Part shown: in pieces, positions 9,791 to 18,975 of the stretch
How the letters are laid out: every line of letters begins with the position of its first letter
Numbering within the stretch: position 1 is the stretch's first letter
NCBI GenBank assembly: GCA_020433805.1
Contig: JAGRBZ010000002.1
Location: 1-64,000, forward strand
Origin: Anaerolineae bacterium
GTDB lineage: Bacteria; Chloroflexota; Anaerolineae; 4572-78; J111
DNA length: 64,000 nt
Reading direction: 5' to 3'
Notes under the pieces: model-generated
Told to the model about the DNA's origin: nothing
The model's database searches: none
Seen by the model: the letters and a program-made list of their open reading frames with translations, nothing else
Translations under genes and position numbers: made by a program

Positions 9791-10615
9791 GTGCAATCAA
9801 AAGTGTATCTGGCCCTGATCATCACCCTATCAAGCCTGACCATCCTTACTAGCCCACCTGTGATGCGCCCCTTGTTGCAGCAAGCGCCAACGCCGACCCC
9901 GACCCCGGTCACACCGACCATTACCCCAACGCCGACGATGACGCCGGATCCCTTCGCCAACGTGCCGACAGCCACGCCTCGAACGGATAGCATCATCATC
10001 GAAGTCAACGCCCTGCCGTCACCGGCGCTGGGTGACCTACCGCCAACCTATACCCCGACCCCACTCGCAACGTCTCCTTCATCATCACCGGCCGTTCTCT
10101 TACCTGATCCGTCGCTGACAGACTATCCGGTTGAAGCGTTCCCGGCTCCGACACCGGCGACCTTGCCGCCGGACCACCTGCGCATCCCCCGCTTAGCGTT
10201 GGATGTCCCGGTGGTGCCGGTTGGTATGGTGCCGGTACCGGGGCCGGGAGCTTTCATTAGCCCGGCTATGCCCAACGAGTATGCCGCTGGCTGGCTCAAT
10301 ACCTCCGCCTCTTTTGGCCAGACCGGCAACATGGTCTTGACCGGCCGTCACCAGCTCAAAAAGATGACAGTCCTCCACGGGCTATGGACGCTTGAACCCG
10401 GCGATGAGATTGATTTATATGCCGGCGAGCACATGCAGGGTTATCGGGTGGCCGAGGTTGAAATTGTACCAGAGCAGGACCAGCCAACTGAAGTCCGGCT
10501 GGCCAACACTGAATTCATCCGGCCGACTGAAGATGAACGCCTGACCCTTGTGACCGGCTGGCCGGAGAAAAGCAACAGCCACCGGACAATCGTCATCGCG
10601 TTTCCGGAGGAGTGA
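9791..10615 (+). CDS. Sortase-fold protein lacking catalytic Cys
   Basis: A 274-residue membrane-anchored protein. The start is GTG 9791 with CGGAG at 9778-9782. An N-terminal anchor (about residues 4-22) is followed by a Pro/Thr-rich stalk (about 30-120) and a C-terminal sortase domain that begins near DHLRIPRLALDVPVV. Sortases of this type normally end in LTLVTCWP...HR...VIA. Here the motif reads LTLVTGWPEKSNSHRTIVIA, so the nucleophilic Cys is Gly (codon GGC, one change from TGC). The usual GH of the catalytic His motif is GRH. The Arg is kept. It is therefore probably not a transpeptidase. No LPXTG substrate was found in the window. It is first in the transfer operon and may serve as an extracellular scaffold. 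Confidence 0.75.
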   Translation: MQSKVYLALIITLSSLTILTSPPVMRPLLQQAPTPTPTPVTPTITPTPTMTPDPFANVPTATPRTDSIIIEVNALPSPALGDLPPTYTPTPLATSPSSSPAVLLPDPSLTDYPVEAFPAPTPATLPPDHLRIPRLALDVPVVPVGMVPVPGPGAFISPAMPNEYAAGWLNTSASFGQTGNMVLTGRHQLKKMTVLHGLWTLEPGDEIDLYAGEHMQGYRVAEVEIVPEQDQPTEVRLANTEFIRPTEDERLTLVTGWPEKSNSHRTIVIAFPEE

Positions 10616-10618
10616 TCG

Positions 10619-10753
10619 ATGTTTGAACTACGCCTCAATCGCCTGGTTCTACCGTTGCAATTTGAACTGAAAAAGGATTGGTCGTTCTGCCGGCTGGTGT
10701 GGATGATCACCCTCTCTTTTCTCTGCTTCCACTGGACCATTTTCATCGTTTAG
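10619..10753 (+). CDS. Tiny single-pass membrane protein
   Basis: A 44-residue ORF begins at ATG 10619, just after the sortase-like gene, with a strong GGAGGAG at 10607-10613. It starts MFELRLNRLVLPLQFELKKD and has a hydrophobic C-terminal half (LVWMITLSFLCFHWTIFIV) that would make one transmembrane helix. Position and ribosome-binding site support translation as part of the transfer operon. The function is unknown. Small membrane proteins of this size occur in many T4SS operons. Confidence 0.55.
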   Translation: MFELRLNRLVLPLQFELKKDWSFCRLVWMITLSFLCFHWTIFIV

Positions 10754-10762
10754 GGGGATGAG

Positions 10763-11116
10763 ATGCCATCATTTAACGGGTCATATCCGCTCCGATCCAT
10801 CGTGCTGGTGTTATTCATCGCCAGCGCCTATCTTTGCTTTATTCCCCTCACGTCGCCAGTTGCGGCTCAGACAATTAATATTGTGCCGGTCAGCGAGACA
10901 GGCCCAGTCACCTACGATTGCCTCCATATGGTGTCGTTACAATTACCCCGCTGCCGGGGCAGGCTAATCTTACTGCTCCTCAAACGCTGGGTTGAAACGC
11001 ATGTTGAGTGGGATACCCGTCGTTGGGCACTGCCGGTCTATGTTGAGTTTGATCAGACTGATCGTTGGCAGCGGGTGACCTTGCTATGTTTGCACCTCAA
11101 CAGGAGCGCACCGTGA
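10763..11116 (+). CDS. Small secreted protein, unknown
   Basis: A 117-residue protein with an N-terminal signal peptide: basic start, hydrophobic core SIVLVLFIASAYLCFIPLT and a likely cleavage after PVAAQ. The mature part has a few Cys (VTYDCLHM, LPRCRG) and a basic/aromatic stretch (RWVETHVEWDTRRW). I recognise no domain. AGGGGGATGAG precedes the ATG. The stop overlaps the GTG start of the M23 peptidase gene (GTGA), so the two are translationally coupled. It is probably an extracytoplasmic component of the transfer machinery. Confidence 0.7.
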   Translation: MPSFNGSYPLRSIVLVLFIASAYLCFIPLTSPVAAQTINIVPVSETGPVTYDCLHMVSLQLPRCRGRLILLLLKRWVETHVEWDTRRWALPVYVEFDQTDRWQRVTLLCLHLNRSAP

Positions 11117-11895
11117 GATCACTGCCATTCTCTGTGTTCATTAGCAGATACCATTTTGAGCTGATTCTCATCCTGATCGAGCTGATTGTCTGTGCCATCG
11201 TGGCTTTAACCCTGCTCAAACTACTGGCGCCGGCCGCCGGACTGGTGCTGGCCGCCGAACCACAACCCACAAGCCAGCGACCCTTCAAACGGGTAACCCT
11301 CACACCCCTGCCCACCCCAGCTGCGCTATTCGAACCTGTCGGAATAACCATTGCGATCACCGAACTCCCGACATCGCTGGAAATACTTGAGCCCACCCCG
11401 GTAACCCTTGTTGAAAGGCGCTGGCCGGGTTCAACTTCACCCATCAAAAACTACACGCCGTTAAGTTTCTGGCCGGTACAGGGCGCCATCAGCCAGGACT
11501 TCGGCTGCTCACCCTTTTTCACCGGCATTCCCGGTCAGGGATGTCCGGCGGCGCAGCCCTGGTTTCATGATGGGCTTGATCTGACTACTTGGCCCGGCGC
11601 ACCCGTTCGAGCTGGATTGACCGGCACCGTCAGCTTCGCCGGGCCGGATGGCGATGGGCCGCCATGCGGCGACTTTCGCGGTTATGGCCTGGGCGTCATC
11701 ATTGACAACGGCAGCAGCTGGCAGAGCTTGTACGCCCATTTGTCAGAAATCAAGGTCGTAACAGGCCAACAGGTTACGCCCGACACGGTCATTGGCACCG
11801 TTGGCGACACCGGCTGCGTGACCGGTGCACATCTTCATTTCGGCTTACGGCGAAATGGGGCACTCGTTAATCCGGAGCAATATCTACCGCAATAA
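11113..11895 (+). CDS. Membrane-anchored M23 peptidase (T4SS cell-wall hydrolase)
   Basis: A 260-residue protein with one N-terminal transmembrane helix (about residues 14-40), a Pro/Thr-rich linker, and a C-terminal LytM/M23 metallopeptidase domain. Zinc ligands are visible as FHDGLDL (about residue 151) and HLHFG (about 240), inside the usual GYG..I.H framework. M23 enzymes cleave peptidoglycan peptide bridges and often replace VirB1-type lysozymes in transfer systems. The start is GTG 11113, because it overlaps the previous stop and has AGGAG at 11101-11105. Upstream in-frame TTG 11065 and ATG 11086 are weaker. It likely opens the wall for the transfer channel. Confidence 0.85.
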   Translation: MRSLPFSVFISRYHFELILILIELIVCAIVALTLLKLLAPAAGLVLAAEPQPTSQRPFKRVTLTPLPTPAALFEPVGITIAITELPTSLEILEPTPVTLVERRWPGSTSPIKNYTPLSFWPVQGAISQDFGCSPFFTGIPGQGCPAAQPWFHDGLDLTTWPGAPVRAGLTGTVSFAGPDGDGPPCGDFRGYGLGVIIDNGSSWQSLYAHLSEIKVVTGQQVTPDTVIGTVGDTGCVTGAHLHFGLRRNGALVNPEQYLPQ

Positions 11896-11948
11896 GTAAT
11901 GAGTAAATTTTGCTCATTGTTCCTTGGTTAATTGCTAATTGGAGTAAA

Positions 11949-14900
11949 ATGGACTTCATCGGCGTTACCCGCACCATCGATCAAGCTGTTTATATGCTGC
12001 TCAATGCCCTGGCCATTGTCCTGTGGCGGATCGACTCGGCCATCATCGGTATGTCGCTCTACAGCTACGCCACCCAGGACTGGTTGACCGGCAACGGCGG
12101 TGGCGTCTGGTACATTATGGACTGGTTGCTCGACACCAGCGGCCTGTTTGGGCTGAATACCTGGACCCTCTTCGCCAGCCTGGCTCTCATGCTGTGGGGC
12201 CTGTCCCGCATTGCCCGGCCCTTCATCCCCTCCGCGCCGGTTCATCCCGGCAAGCTGCTGATTTTCTTTGTCATCTCCTACGTGGTCATCAGCCAGGGCA
12301 GCGCCCTGATGCAGGATATTGAACAGTGGCGACTGGATGCCGGCAGCACCATCTACGAGAGCGTCGCCTCCAGCGGCAGCCCGACTATCAGTGTACCCAG
12401 CGTGCCCTCGACTTCTGACCCCCTGGCCGCACCGTCCAACCTGGATGGCCAAAACCCCATCCGGGGCTGGGAAGCGGTGGCCTCGTCCTACTTCCTGGCC
12501 ACCACCACCAGCGACCTGCACCACCCATATCCTCCCCAGGCCTTCCGGGTAGCCTACTGCCTCTACAACCCCGACCAGCCCATCGAAACCCAAACGACCA
12601 CCAACGCTCAGGGCTGTAGCCCGCAACGGGCCTGGGATGAATGGGATGTCAGCAGCCAGAGCATTTTCGATCTGTTTGGCATCGACATTGGCGAACTGAC
12701 CGGTGCCTTTGGCGATTTCTTCAGCTTCTTTGATGACACCATCGATCTGGACAACATCGCCAGCCCAATCCCCTTTGTCGAACACCACCCCGAAAACCGG
12801 GAACTGGGCATTCGCCAGGCCCAGGCCGGGGTGGCCCGCCTGGCCCTGGGCATCATCGTCGCCCTCTTTCCCATTATCGAGGCCAATATCTCGCTGATGT
12901 TGGCCTTGGCGGCCAGCTTCATCTACCTGACCCTGCCGGTGGTGGTGTTGTTCGGTTTCTTCCTGGCCACCGAGTCGATGACCAACCGTCTGTTGATGCA
13001 ATTTGTCTATGTTATCGTCCGCACCCTGATCATCAACGGCATCGTGGCCCTGTTCATGCTCCTCTTAATGAACACCGCTATCAGCGGCAGCCTGACCGCT
13101 TACCTGGGATTGGTCGGGGTCGGCCTGGTCGGCGGTTTCTTTTTGGCCCGTATCGCCGCCTCAACGATGAAAGAAACGTTGAGCCAATCGATGGGCGCGC
13201 TGGGCGCGGTCTGGATGGGCACGACCACCGGATTGCTGGGCAAAGGGGCGGCCCAACCGGCCCGAACCGCCATGGGCATGGCCAAAATGGGCGCTGCAGC
13301 GGCCTTGCTTGGCGCAGGCGGCACCATGAGCGCGATGGACCTGGCCGAGACCAGCTATGAAGGCTTTCGCTCCGGGGCCAAAGATATGCGTGCGGGCGCG
13401 CCAGGCACGATGAATTATCTCGACCGGCAGACCTCCCGCTTACCGGCTTCGCTGGCCCGGATGGCCCAAAGCGGCACAGGCGCTGACGAAGCCTCGGGTT
13501 TGGCTAACCAACTCCCGGATATGATGACCACGCTAGCCGCGCCGCTGGCGGTGGGCGCCCTGGCGGCGCTGTCCCCAACCAAGACAACGACTGACGAGTC
13601 GAACGCAAATGGCCGTCCACCAACAACGCCAGATGCCAACGGTTCTTACTCCAGTCGCTGGCAGGCCAATGCTAGCCCCACCCAGGCCGTGTCAGCCCCA
13701 TCTCAAACCCAAACCAGAAACGATGCCTATCTCCAACGGCAGCGCCAGGCTCAGGTGGCTGGCTGGCTTAGCCAGATGTACCAGGCGCAGCAGACGCAGC
13801 GCGGCCAGAAGCAAGCGCTGGAGCGTGGACGTGACCTGCTGGGTGAAGAGCTGGCCTGGAAAGCCGAACGCGCCCTGGGCCGGCACAGTCAGGCTCAAGT
13901 GAATACTGTCCTGGACACCGTCCGCCAAGTTGCCAATGAGCACGATCGCAGTACGCTCATTCAAAAGGGCCGGCTGACCGGCCAGGCTATCACCGCTATC
14001 CGGGATCAACTGGATGAAGAAACCGCTCAGGCCTTCAGTGGCCAAAAGGGGACCTGGGATCTGGCCGCCCTGACTGCGGTCGCTTTACAGCAGCAGACAG
14101 CTGCCTCTCCTGAAGCCTTTCGCCAGGCCGTAGCCAATGCTGAGAGCGGCTGGGGCCAGGACGCGCCGGGCCAGACCGTCCCCCGTCGCCTGGGGCTGGA
14201 CCCGGTGGCCGCCGGAGCGCATTACACGGCCATCAACCGCTTCACCCGCTTGAGTGAGGAGGCGGGTTTATCCGCCGCCCAGCGGGAACATTTGCTGGCC
14301 GAGGCACAGGTCGGTCAGATTTCGGACGAAACCCGGGCTGAGATTGAGGCCTCGCTCAAGAAACAGCGCGAACAGGGCCGAGGCCAGGGCCTGACCAGCG
14401 AGGCTATTATCGCCGGCGCCCTGGCTATGCCGGCTACCCTGAGTGGGCCGGAGCAGGTTTGGACCACGCCGACCCAGGCTCAATCGCAGCCGGCAGGAGC
14501 CGAACAAAAAGCAGGTCAAGCTGCGGCCAAAAAAGAAACAGGCAAGCCAGGCCCGGTCGGCGAAGCTCAGCGGGTCAGGCCAAACGAAAAGCGAACGGTG
14601 CTCACCCAGACCGGTGAGCAGGTATACCAACCCCCCAACGTGGCCGGCCAGCCGGTACACCTGGGCCAAACGCTCAAAAACTCCTTACGCGACCAACCGC
14701 AGGCAAAGCCGGGCCAGCCAGTGACCGATGGGAAACAAGCGAAGTCCCCCCCAACAGAGACCGAGACCGGAGTAATGAACGGCCAAAATGGTCCTGGTAA
14801 GGGTAATCCAAAGAATGGAACCACACCGCCGCCAAGTCCCACATCACAAAACCAATCTCCACCAAAGAAGAAGTCAGCTTCATCCAAAGCGGGTCAGACG

Positions 14901-15593
14901 CAACCCGCCGCCCAAACAAAGGTGGACTCAGCTGCAACCGCACCGCCACCCACAACGGGAGTGGTTATGCCAATTGCGGCTACTGCTGCCTCCGTAAAAT
15001 CCGGCGCTGATCCCGCCTCAGTTACAACCAAAACCACCAATCTGGGCCAGGACCTCAACGCCGGGGTGAAAGGACAACCGGCGGACACTCCGTCCAATCA
15101 GGCTACAAAACCCGCTCGGACCGAAACCAGACCATCCGCCCCGATCAGTAATTCAAGCGGCAAGCCCGAGGTTGGCCAACCTGCACTCGCAGGCGTGTCA
15201 GATACGCCCGCACCACCAACTACCCAAGGACAAAACCTGCCATCGGCTATGACGCCAGCTAACTCTCAACCCGTCTCACCACGAACTGCCCCGCCTGCAT
15301 CGTCAAGCACCAATCAGCCGGTTCAGCCAATACCGGATCGCTCGTCACCGGTTGGGTCCCAAGCCTCACCACTAAAGGCACCAGAAACACCACGAGCGCC
15401 GGATGCAGCTGCTCCAACACCCGGTTCTGTGAACGATGCGCCGGCGTCCTTGACCTCGGCCCCATTGCCCCCAAAAGAGCCGCCAACCCGTAAGACGGAC
15501 GCTGGGCAACAACAAGAAAGAAGCAGGGCCAAAGCCGCCTCGAATCAGCGTGAACCTTTGAAATCACCTCGCCAAACCGGAGGTCAGTCATGA
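11949..15593 (+). CDS. VirB6/TrbL-like polytopic T4SS protein with ~800-residue tail
   Basis: A 1214-residue protein. The first ~430 residues hold about six or seven hydrophobic segments (for example LLIFFVISYVVISQG, LLMQFVYVIVRTLIINGIV and LGLVGVGLVGGFFLARIAAS), the layout of VirB6/TrbL inner-membrane channel proteins. The remaining ~800 residues are soluble, low in hydrophobics and rich in Gln, Ala, Pro and Thr, with a charged helical part followed by a disordered Pro-rich part. GGAG at 11941-11944 sets ATG 11949; an in-frame TTG at 11910 is less likely. The stop overlaps the next start (ATGA). The family call rests on topology and operon position between the M23 peptidase and VirB2/VirB4 genes. 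Confidence 0.75.
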   Translation: MDFIGVTRTIDQAVYMLLNALAIVLWRIDSAIIGMSLYSYATQDWLTGNGGGVWYIMDWLLDTSGLFGLNTWTLFASLALMLWGLSRIARPFIPSAPVHPGKLLIFFVISYVVISQGSALMQDIEQWRLDAGSTIYESVASSGSPTISVPSVPSTSDPLAAPSNLDGQNPIRGWEAVASSYFLATTTSDLHHPYPPQAFRVAYCLYNPDQPIETQTTTNAQGCSPQRAWDEWDVSSQSIFDLFGIDIGELTGAFGDFFSFFDDTIDLDNIASPIPFVEHHPENRELGIRQAQAGVARLALGIIVALFPIIEANISLMLALAASFIYLTLPVVVLFGFFLATESMTNRLLMQFVYVIVRTLIINGIVALFMLLLMNTAISGSLTAYLGLVGVGLVGGFFLARIAASTMKETLSQSMGALGAVWMGTTTGLLGKGAAQPARTAMGMAKMGAAAALLGAGGTMSAMDLAETSYEGFRSGAKDMRAGAPGTMNYLDRQTSRLPASLARMAQSGTGADEASGLANQLPDMMTTLAAPLAVGALAALSPTKTTTDESNANGRPPTTPDANGSYSSRWQANASPTQAVSAPSQTQTRNDAYLQRQRQAQVAGWLSQMYQAQQTQRGQKQALERGRDLLGEELAWKAERALGRHSQAQVNTVLDTVRQVANEHDRSTLIQKGRLTGQAITAIRDQLDEETAQAFSGQKGTWDLAALTAVALQQQTAASPEAFRQAVANAESGWGQDAPGQTVPRRLGLDPVAAGAHYTAINRFTRLSEEAGLSAAQREHLLAEAQVGQISDETRAEIEASLKKQREQGRGQGLTSEAIIAGALAMPATLSGPEQVWTTPTQAQSQPAGAEQKAGQAAAKKETGKPGPVGEAQRVRPNEKRTVLTQTGEQVYQPPNVAGQPVHLGQTLKNSLRDQPQAKPGQPVTDGKQAKSPPTETETGVMNGQNGPGKGNPKNGTTPPPSPTSQNQSPPKKKSASSKAGQTQPAAQTKVDSAATAPPPTTGVVMPIAATAASVKSGADPASVTTKTTNLGQDLNAGVKGQPADTPSNQATKPARTETRPSAPISNSSGKPEVGQPALAGVSDTPAPPTTQGQNLPSAMTPANSQPVSPRTAPPASSSTNQPVQPIPDRSSPVGSQASPLKAPETPRAPDAAAPTPGSVNDAPASLTSAPLPPKEPPTRKTDAGQQQERSRAKAASNQREPLKSPRQTGGQS

Positions 15594-17152
15594 AACGTGC
15601 CTTATTGATCGGACTTTTACCCCTGCTGCTTATCGGCCTGGCTCTAGCTGTGATCCCGGTCAAGGCCCAGGAAGCGTCGACTCCGACCTCAACCGTGGAA
15701 CCGCCGCCGACAGAAGAACCAACGCCTGAACCGGCCACCGCCACACCCACAGCCACCATTGAACCGACGCCGACTACCCAGGATATTGAAGCAAGCGCGA
15801 CCCCAACGCCAACGATCACCGCTGGTCCCAGCCAAATCTGCGTCGATCCCTATGAACCTAATGACGAATCGGGCAGCGGCGAGGTGCTGATGGCCAACCA
15901 GCCGCTGGTCGGCCTGTCCCTGGCCCCCAGCGGCGACGTGGACGCCTTTCAACTTTGGGTCAAGGCTGGCCGCTACTATCAGGTGGATACTGCTACGGTT
16001 GAAGGGGTCGACACCCGGTTGCGTCTCTTTGATCCGATCGGCAACTTGCTGGCCGAGAATGACGATTATCTGGCCGGTACGCCCGCCAGCCGGCTGAAGT
16101 TTCAGGCCAGCGCCGATGGCTGGCTCTTTGTTAGCGTCGACTCGGTTGTGCCGATTGACTGGGGCTGCCGCTTGTACAATATCGCCATGACCGACGTCTC
16201 AGCACCCACCCCCACCCCGACCACCACGCCAGAACCGCCTGGAACACCCAAGCCAACCTCAGCGCCGCCGGCCAACACGCCTCTTCCCGAACTGTTCGAT
16301 GCCTACGAACCCAACTACGATTTCAGCCTCGCGGCCGACATTGGTGTCAACCAGGTCATTGATCTGAATTTCCATATCTTTCCACCAGGCCATCCCGGTA
16401 TTGATAACGACTTTTTCCGGCTGTATGTCAAAGTCGGGCAGGAACTGCGGATCGAAACGCTAGCGCTGGCGCCGGGGGTCGATACTAATGTCATTCTGTA
16501 TCGGGAAGATGCCGCTTCCATTATTGCCGGCAATGACGACTGCAAACCGGGTGAGCAGCGCAGTTGTCTGACCTGGTCGCCCGATTACACCGGCATGGCC
16601 TACGTTCTGGTTGGGCCGGTCGGGCTGACGCCCAAAGGTATCTCGGCCGAGGCCTTGAGTTACCAGCTCAGCATCACCGATCTGACCGGCCAGCCTACAG
16701 CGACCCCGGTGCAGGCCCCCATCTATGGTGAACCCTTACCCTGGCCGCAAGACCAACCCCCGTTGCCAGCAGACACACCGACACCTGCGCCAACGCAGCC
16801 GCCGCAGCTCCAGGTGCAAACCTTCTCTCTGGCCCCACCAACGCCGACCCCGCAGCCGTTACAGCCAATCGTGGTGCAGTTGACCGTCTATTACGACGAG
16901 AATGACAACCAGGCCCCGGATATCAACGAGGGGGTGAACGGGATCAATATGCAGATTTTGGACAGCCTGACCAACCGGGTGCTGGGCCAGACCTTCACCA
17001 ATCATGAAGGACACGCCACCCTGTTTGTGTCGGCTACCCAGGAAATCCGGCTAACTGTGCCTTATTTGGGCTACAGCCAGCCGGTCAAACCGCCCGGTGG
17101 GGCCTTTGAGATCCGGATACCGGCGATCCACTTGCCAAGTTTGATACCGTGA
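15590..17152 (+). CDS. Secreted protein with two PPC-like domains and a Cna_B/SdrD-like domain
   Basis: A 520-residue exported protein. A signal peptide (about 1-27, ending VKAQ) is followed by Thr/Pro linkers and two beta-sandwich domains. Each domain opens with an acidic YEPN motif (DPYEPNDESGSG near residue 85; DAYEPNYDF near 240), the hallmark of bacterial pre-peptidase C-terminal (PPC) domains. Another Pro/Thr linker leads to a C-terminal SdrD_B/Cna_B-like beta domain containing YYDENDNQAPDINEGVNG. No LPXTG sorting signal and no C-terminal membrane helix are present. ATGA overlap couples it to the VirB6-like gene. It is probably a surface or adhesin-like part of the transfer apparatus. 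Confidence 0.75.
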   Translation: MKRALLIGLLPLLLIGLALAVIPVKAQEASTPTSTVEPPPTEEPTPEPATATPTATIEPTPTTQDIEASATPTPTITAGPSQICVDPYEPNDESGSGEVLMANQPLVGLSLAPSGDVDAFQLWVKAGRYYQVDTATVEGVDTRLRLFDPIGNLLAENDDYLAGTPASRLKFQASADGWLFVSVDSVVPIDWGCRLYNIAMTDVSAPTPTPTTTPEPPGTPKPTSAPPANTPLPELFDAYEPNYDFSLAADIGVNQVIDLNFHIFPPGHPGIDNDFFRLYVKVGQELRIETLALAPGVDTNVILYREDAASIIAGNDDCKPGEQRSCLTWSPDYTGMAYVLVGPVGLTPKGISAEALSYQLSITDLTGQPTATPVQAPIYGEPLPWPQDQPPLPADTPTPAPTQPPQLQVQTFSLAPPTPTPQPLQPIVVQLTVYYDENDNQAPDINEGVNGINMQILDSLTNRVLGQTFTNHEGHATLFVSATQEIRLTVPYLGYSQPVKPPGGAFEIRIPAIHLPSLIP

Positions 17153-17232
17153 ACGTGGGGCGTGGGACGTGGTGCGTAAATGTCATACGCTGACGCAGTA
17201 CGCAATACGTCCCACGTTCTACGAACCACAAA
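17153..17232. repeat. Palindromic intercistronic spacer
   Basis: An imperfect inverted repeat built of GTGGGACGTGGTGCG on the left arm and CGCAATACGTCCCACG on the right, with the arms themselves made of short quasi-repeats (CGTGGG). It fills the gap between two genes just before the ribosome-binding site. There is no T-tract after it, so it is not an obvious intrinsic terminator. It is one of several such spacers in the window. Confidence 0.6.
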
Positions 17233-17242
17233 AGGACTTTAG

Positions 17243-18856
17243 ATGATGGTTAACCAATTGGATATATCGGCCGAGTCGCTCCGGACATTCGAAAATTTCT
17301 ACCAAAAGCGCGTTTCTGAGGCTGGCGGCGCCAGAGAAGATCATGAAGAGTTGGAGATCGCCAAAGATATTCTGGCAGCGGTCGTCAATGATGGCTTGAC
17401 ACCCACCGCCGATGGCGGCGCCTCTTACGTCCGCCGGGGGGCAGTGGACTGGGCCGATCCGGCCACGTTACAGGCGGCTCAGGCCGCGGTTGGCAGCGGA
17501 AGTAACGTCCGTACCTCGAGTAAAAAAGGTAAGCAAGGTCGGAAAGATTTGTTTCAGGGGCTGGGTGTCGTCGTTTTGGCCCTGCTGGCTATTGGCTGGT
17601 TCTTCTGGCCTTCCAGGTCAGACAAGAACAAGACGCAGGATGATGTCGCCCTGGCGGCAGACCGACCGGGTCAAGAAAAAGACGGTGGCCTCTTTGTCCC
17701 TACCCCGACGCCGGTGCCCACCCTGGAAAGTGAACTGCTGGCCGACATTGTCGAGGCCGGCACCAAGACCAAGCAACTGGTCGTCCCCCGCACTCTGGAA
17801 ATCAAGGGGGTCAGTTTTGTGGTCCAGCCGGTCAAGGTCGGGGTCGGTGACTGGCCGCCGCCGGAGGTCGAGCGGGCGGTGAGTTGGGTGTACGGCACGG
17901 TCATCAACTATGTGATGGGACTGGAAGGCACCCCGGCCAACAAAGAACTGCTGGCTTCCTTGCAACCGGGCAATCAACTGCTGCTGCGCATGAGCACCGG
18001 CGTAGTCTATCGCTTTGTCTATGCTGATACGGTCCGGGTCGCCCCCCAGGCTTCAGAGATTTTCTGGCAGACCCGGCCCAGCCTGACCCTGGTGCTGCTG
18101 GGCGATGAGGCGGAAACGCGGGTGGTCATTCGCGCCCTGTATGTGCCGGACTCGGATCTCGCTGTGGCTGATAAATCGCCGGTGACGCGGGCCACGCCCG
18201 GCCAACGGGTGGTGCTGGATGATAAAGTTCGGCTGACTTACCTGGGCAGCCAGCTGGTGCCCGCGCCGGAGACGCTGCGTGGCTACGCCTATCTGGGCGT
18301 CAACGCGGTCGTGGAATACGTCGGTGGCGATTTGCCGTTGCTGACAACTAGTTTCATGCACCATATTGAGATCGAGGGGCTGCTCTATCCGATGGTCTCG
18401 GCGGATGGTGCAGTGCCGCATCCGGCGCTGCCGGAAAGTCTGTCGCCACGCCAACCCTTCACTACGACCATTGTTTATGCCGTGCCGGATCACGTCTTGC
18501 GTCAAGAGATGCGCTGGCAGTTTGCCGCCAACCCGGCTGAGGGGGAGAGAGTACAAGTCATCATCCCACCCTTCGACGGAGAATTGACGCCACAGCTTGT
18601 CGTCAAAAATATTGAACTCGACAATGGGGTGCTGGTCCTGGTTCTGGAAATCAAGGCAGCGCTGCACAACCTCACCCTACAGCCGACTGACATCACCGTG
18701 CAAGGCGGCCACCTTAGTCCCATCGGCAATTATTTTCCCTGGCGCATCCCGACCGGGGAGACAGACGAGTTTATCTTGCTCCTGTCACCGGATGGGAATG
18801 GGCAGGTAGTGGTGACATTATTGGAGCAGGGCATCGAGGTGACGATGGGGGAGTAA
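17243..18856 (+). CDS. Bitopic membrane protein of transfer operon (VirB8 position)
   Basis: A 537-residue protein. A cytoplasmic N-terminal ~105 residues, which include an acidic helical segment, precede one transmembrane helix (LFQGLGVVVLALLAIGWFFW). A Pro/Thr linker (PTPTPVPT) and a ~380-residue extracytoplasmic region rich in beta strands follow. Topology and position between the surface protein and VirB2/VirB4 suggest a VirB8/TcpC-like channel protein, but I see no sequence motif that proves it. AAAGGA at 17230-17235 precedes ATG 17243; ATG 17246 is an equal alternative. Two tandem beta domains may be present in the outer part. Confidence 0.6.
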   Translation: MMVNQLDISAESLRTFENFYQKRVSEAGGAREDHEELEIAKDILAAVVNDGLTPTADGGASYVRRGAVDWADPATLQAAQAAVGSGSNVRTSSKKGKQGRKDLFQGLGVVVLALLAIGWFFWPSRSDKNKTQDDVALAADRPGQEKDGGLFVPTPTPVPTLESELLADIVEAGTKTKQLVVPRTLEIKGVSFVVQPVKVGVGDWPPPEVERAVSWVYGTVINYVMGLEGTPANKELLASLQPGNQLLLRMSTGVVYRFVYADTVRVAPQASEIFWQTRPSLTLVLLGDEAETRVVIRALYVPDSDLAVADKSPVTRATPGQRVVLDDKVRLTYLGSQLVPAPETLRGYAYLGVNAVVEYVGGDLPLLTTSFMHHIEIEGLLYPMVSADGAVPHPALPESLSPRQPFTTTIVYAVPDHVLRQEMRWQFAANPAEGERVQVIIPPFDGELTPQLVVKNIELDNGVLVLVLEIKAALHNLTLQPTDITVQGGHLSPIGNYFPWRIPTGETDEFILLLSPDGNGQVVVTLLEQGIEVTMGE

Positions 18857-18975
18857 AACGTAAAGAAAAAATTACACTGCACGTTTCACGCTCAAGGAGG
18901 TGTTCATTGCCAACATTATAATTCAACATTCGCCCAACCTTTAACATACTCACACAAGCAACAACGGAGGACAAA

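Noticed and set aside
9791-10615. Functional sortase with LPXTG substrates
   Set aside because: The catalytic Cys is Gly and no LPXTG plus C-terminal anchor was found in any protein of the window.
11928-13001. 357-codon open frame on the minus strand
   Set aside because: It lies antisense to the VirB6-like gene, has a His/Gln/Gly-rich composition typical of an antisense frame in high-GC DNA, and has no ribosome-binding site or motif.
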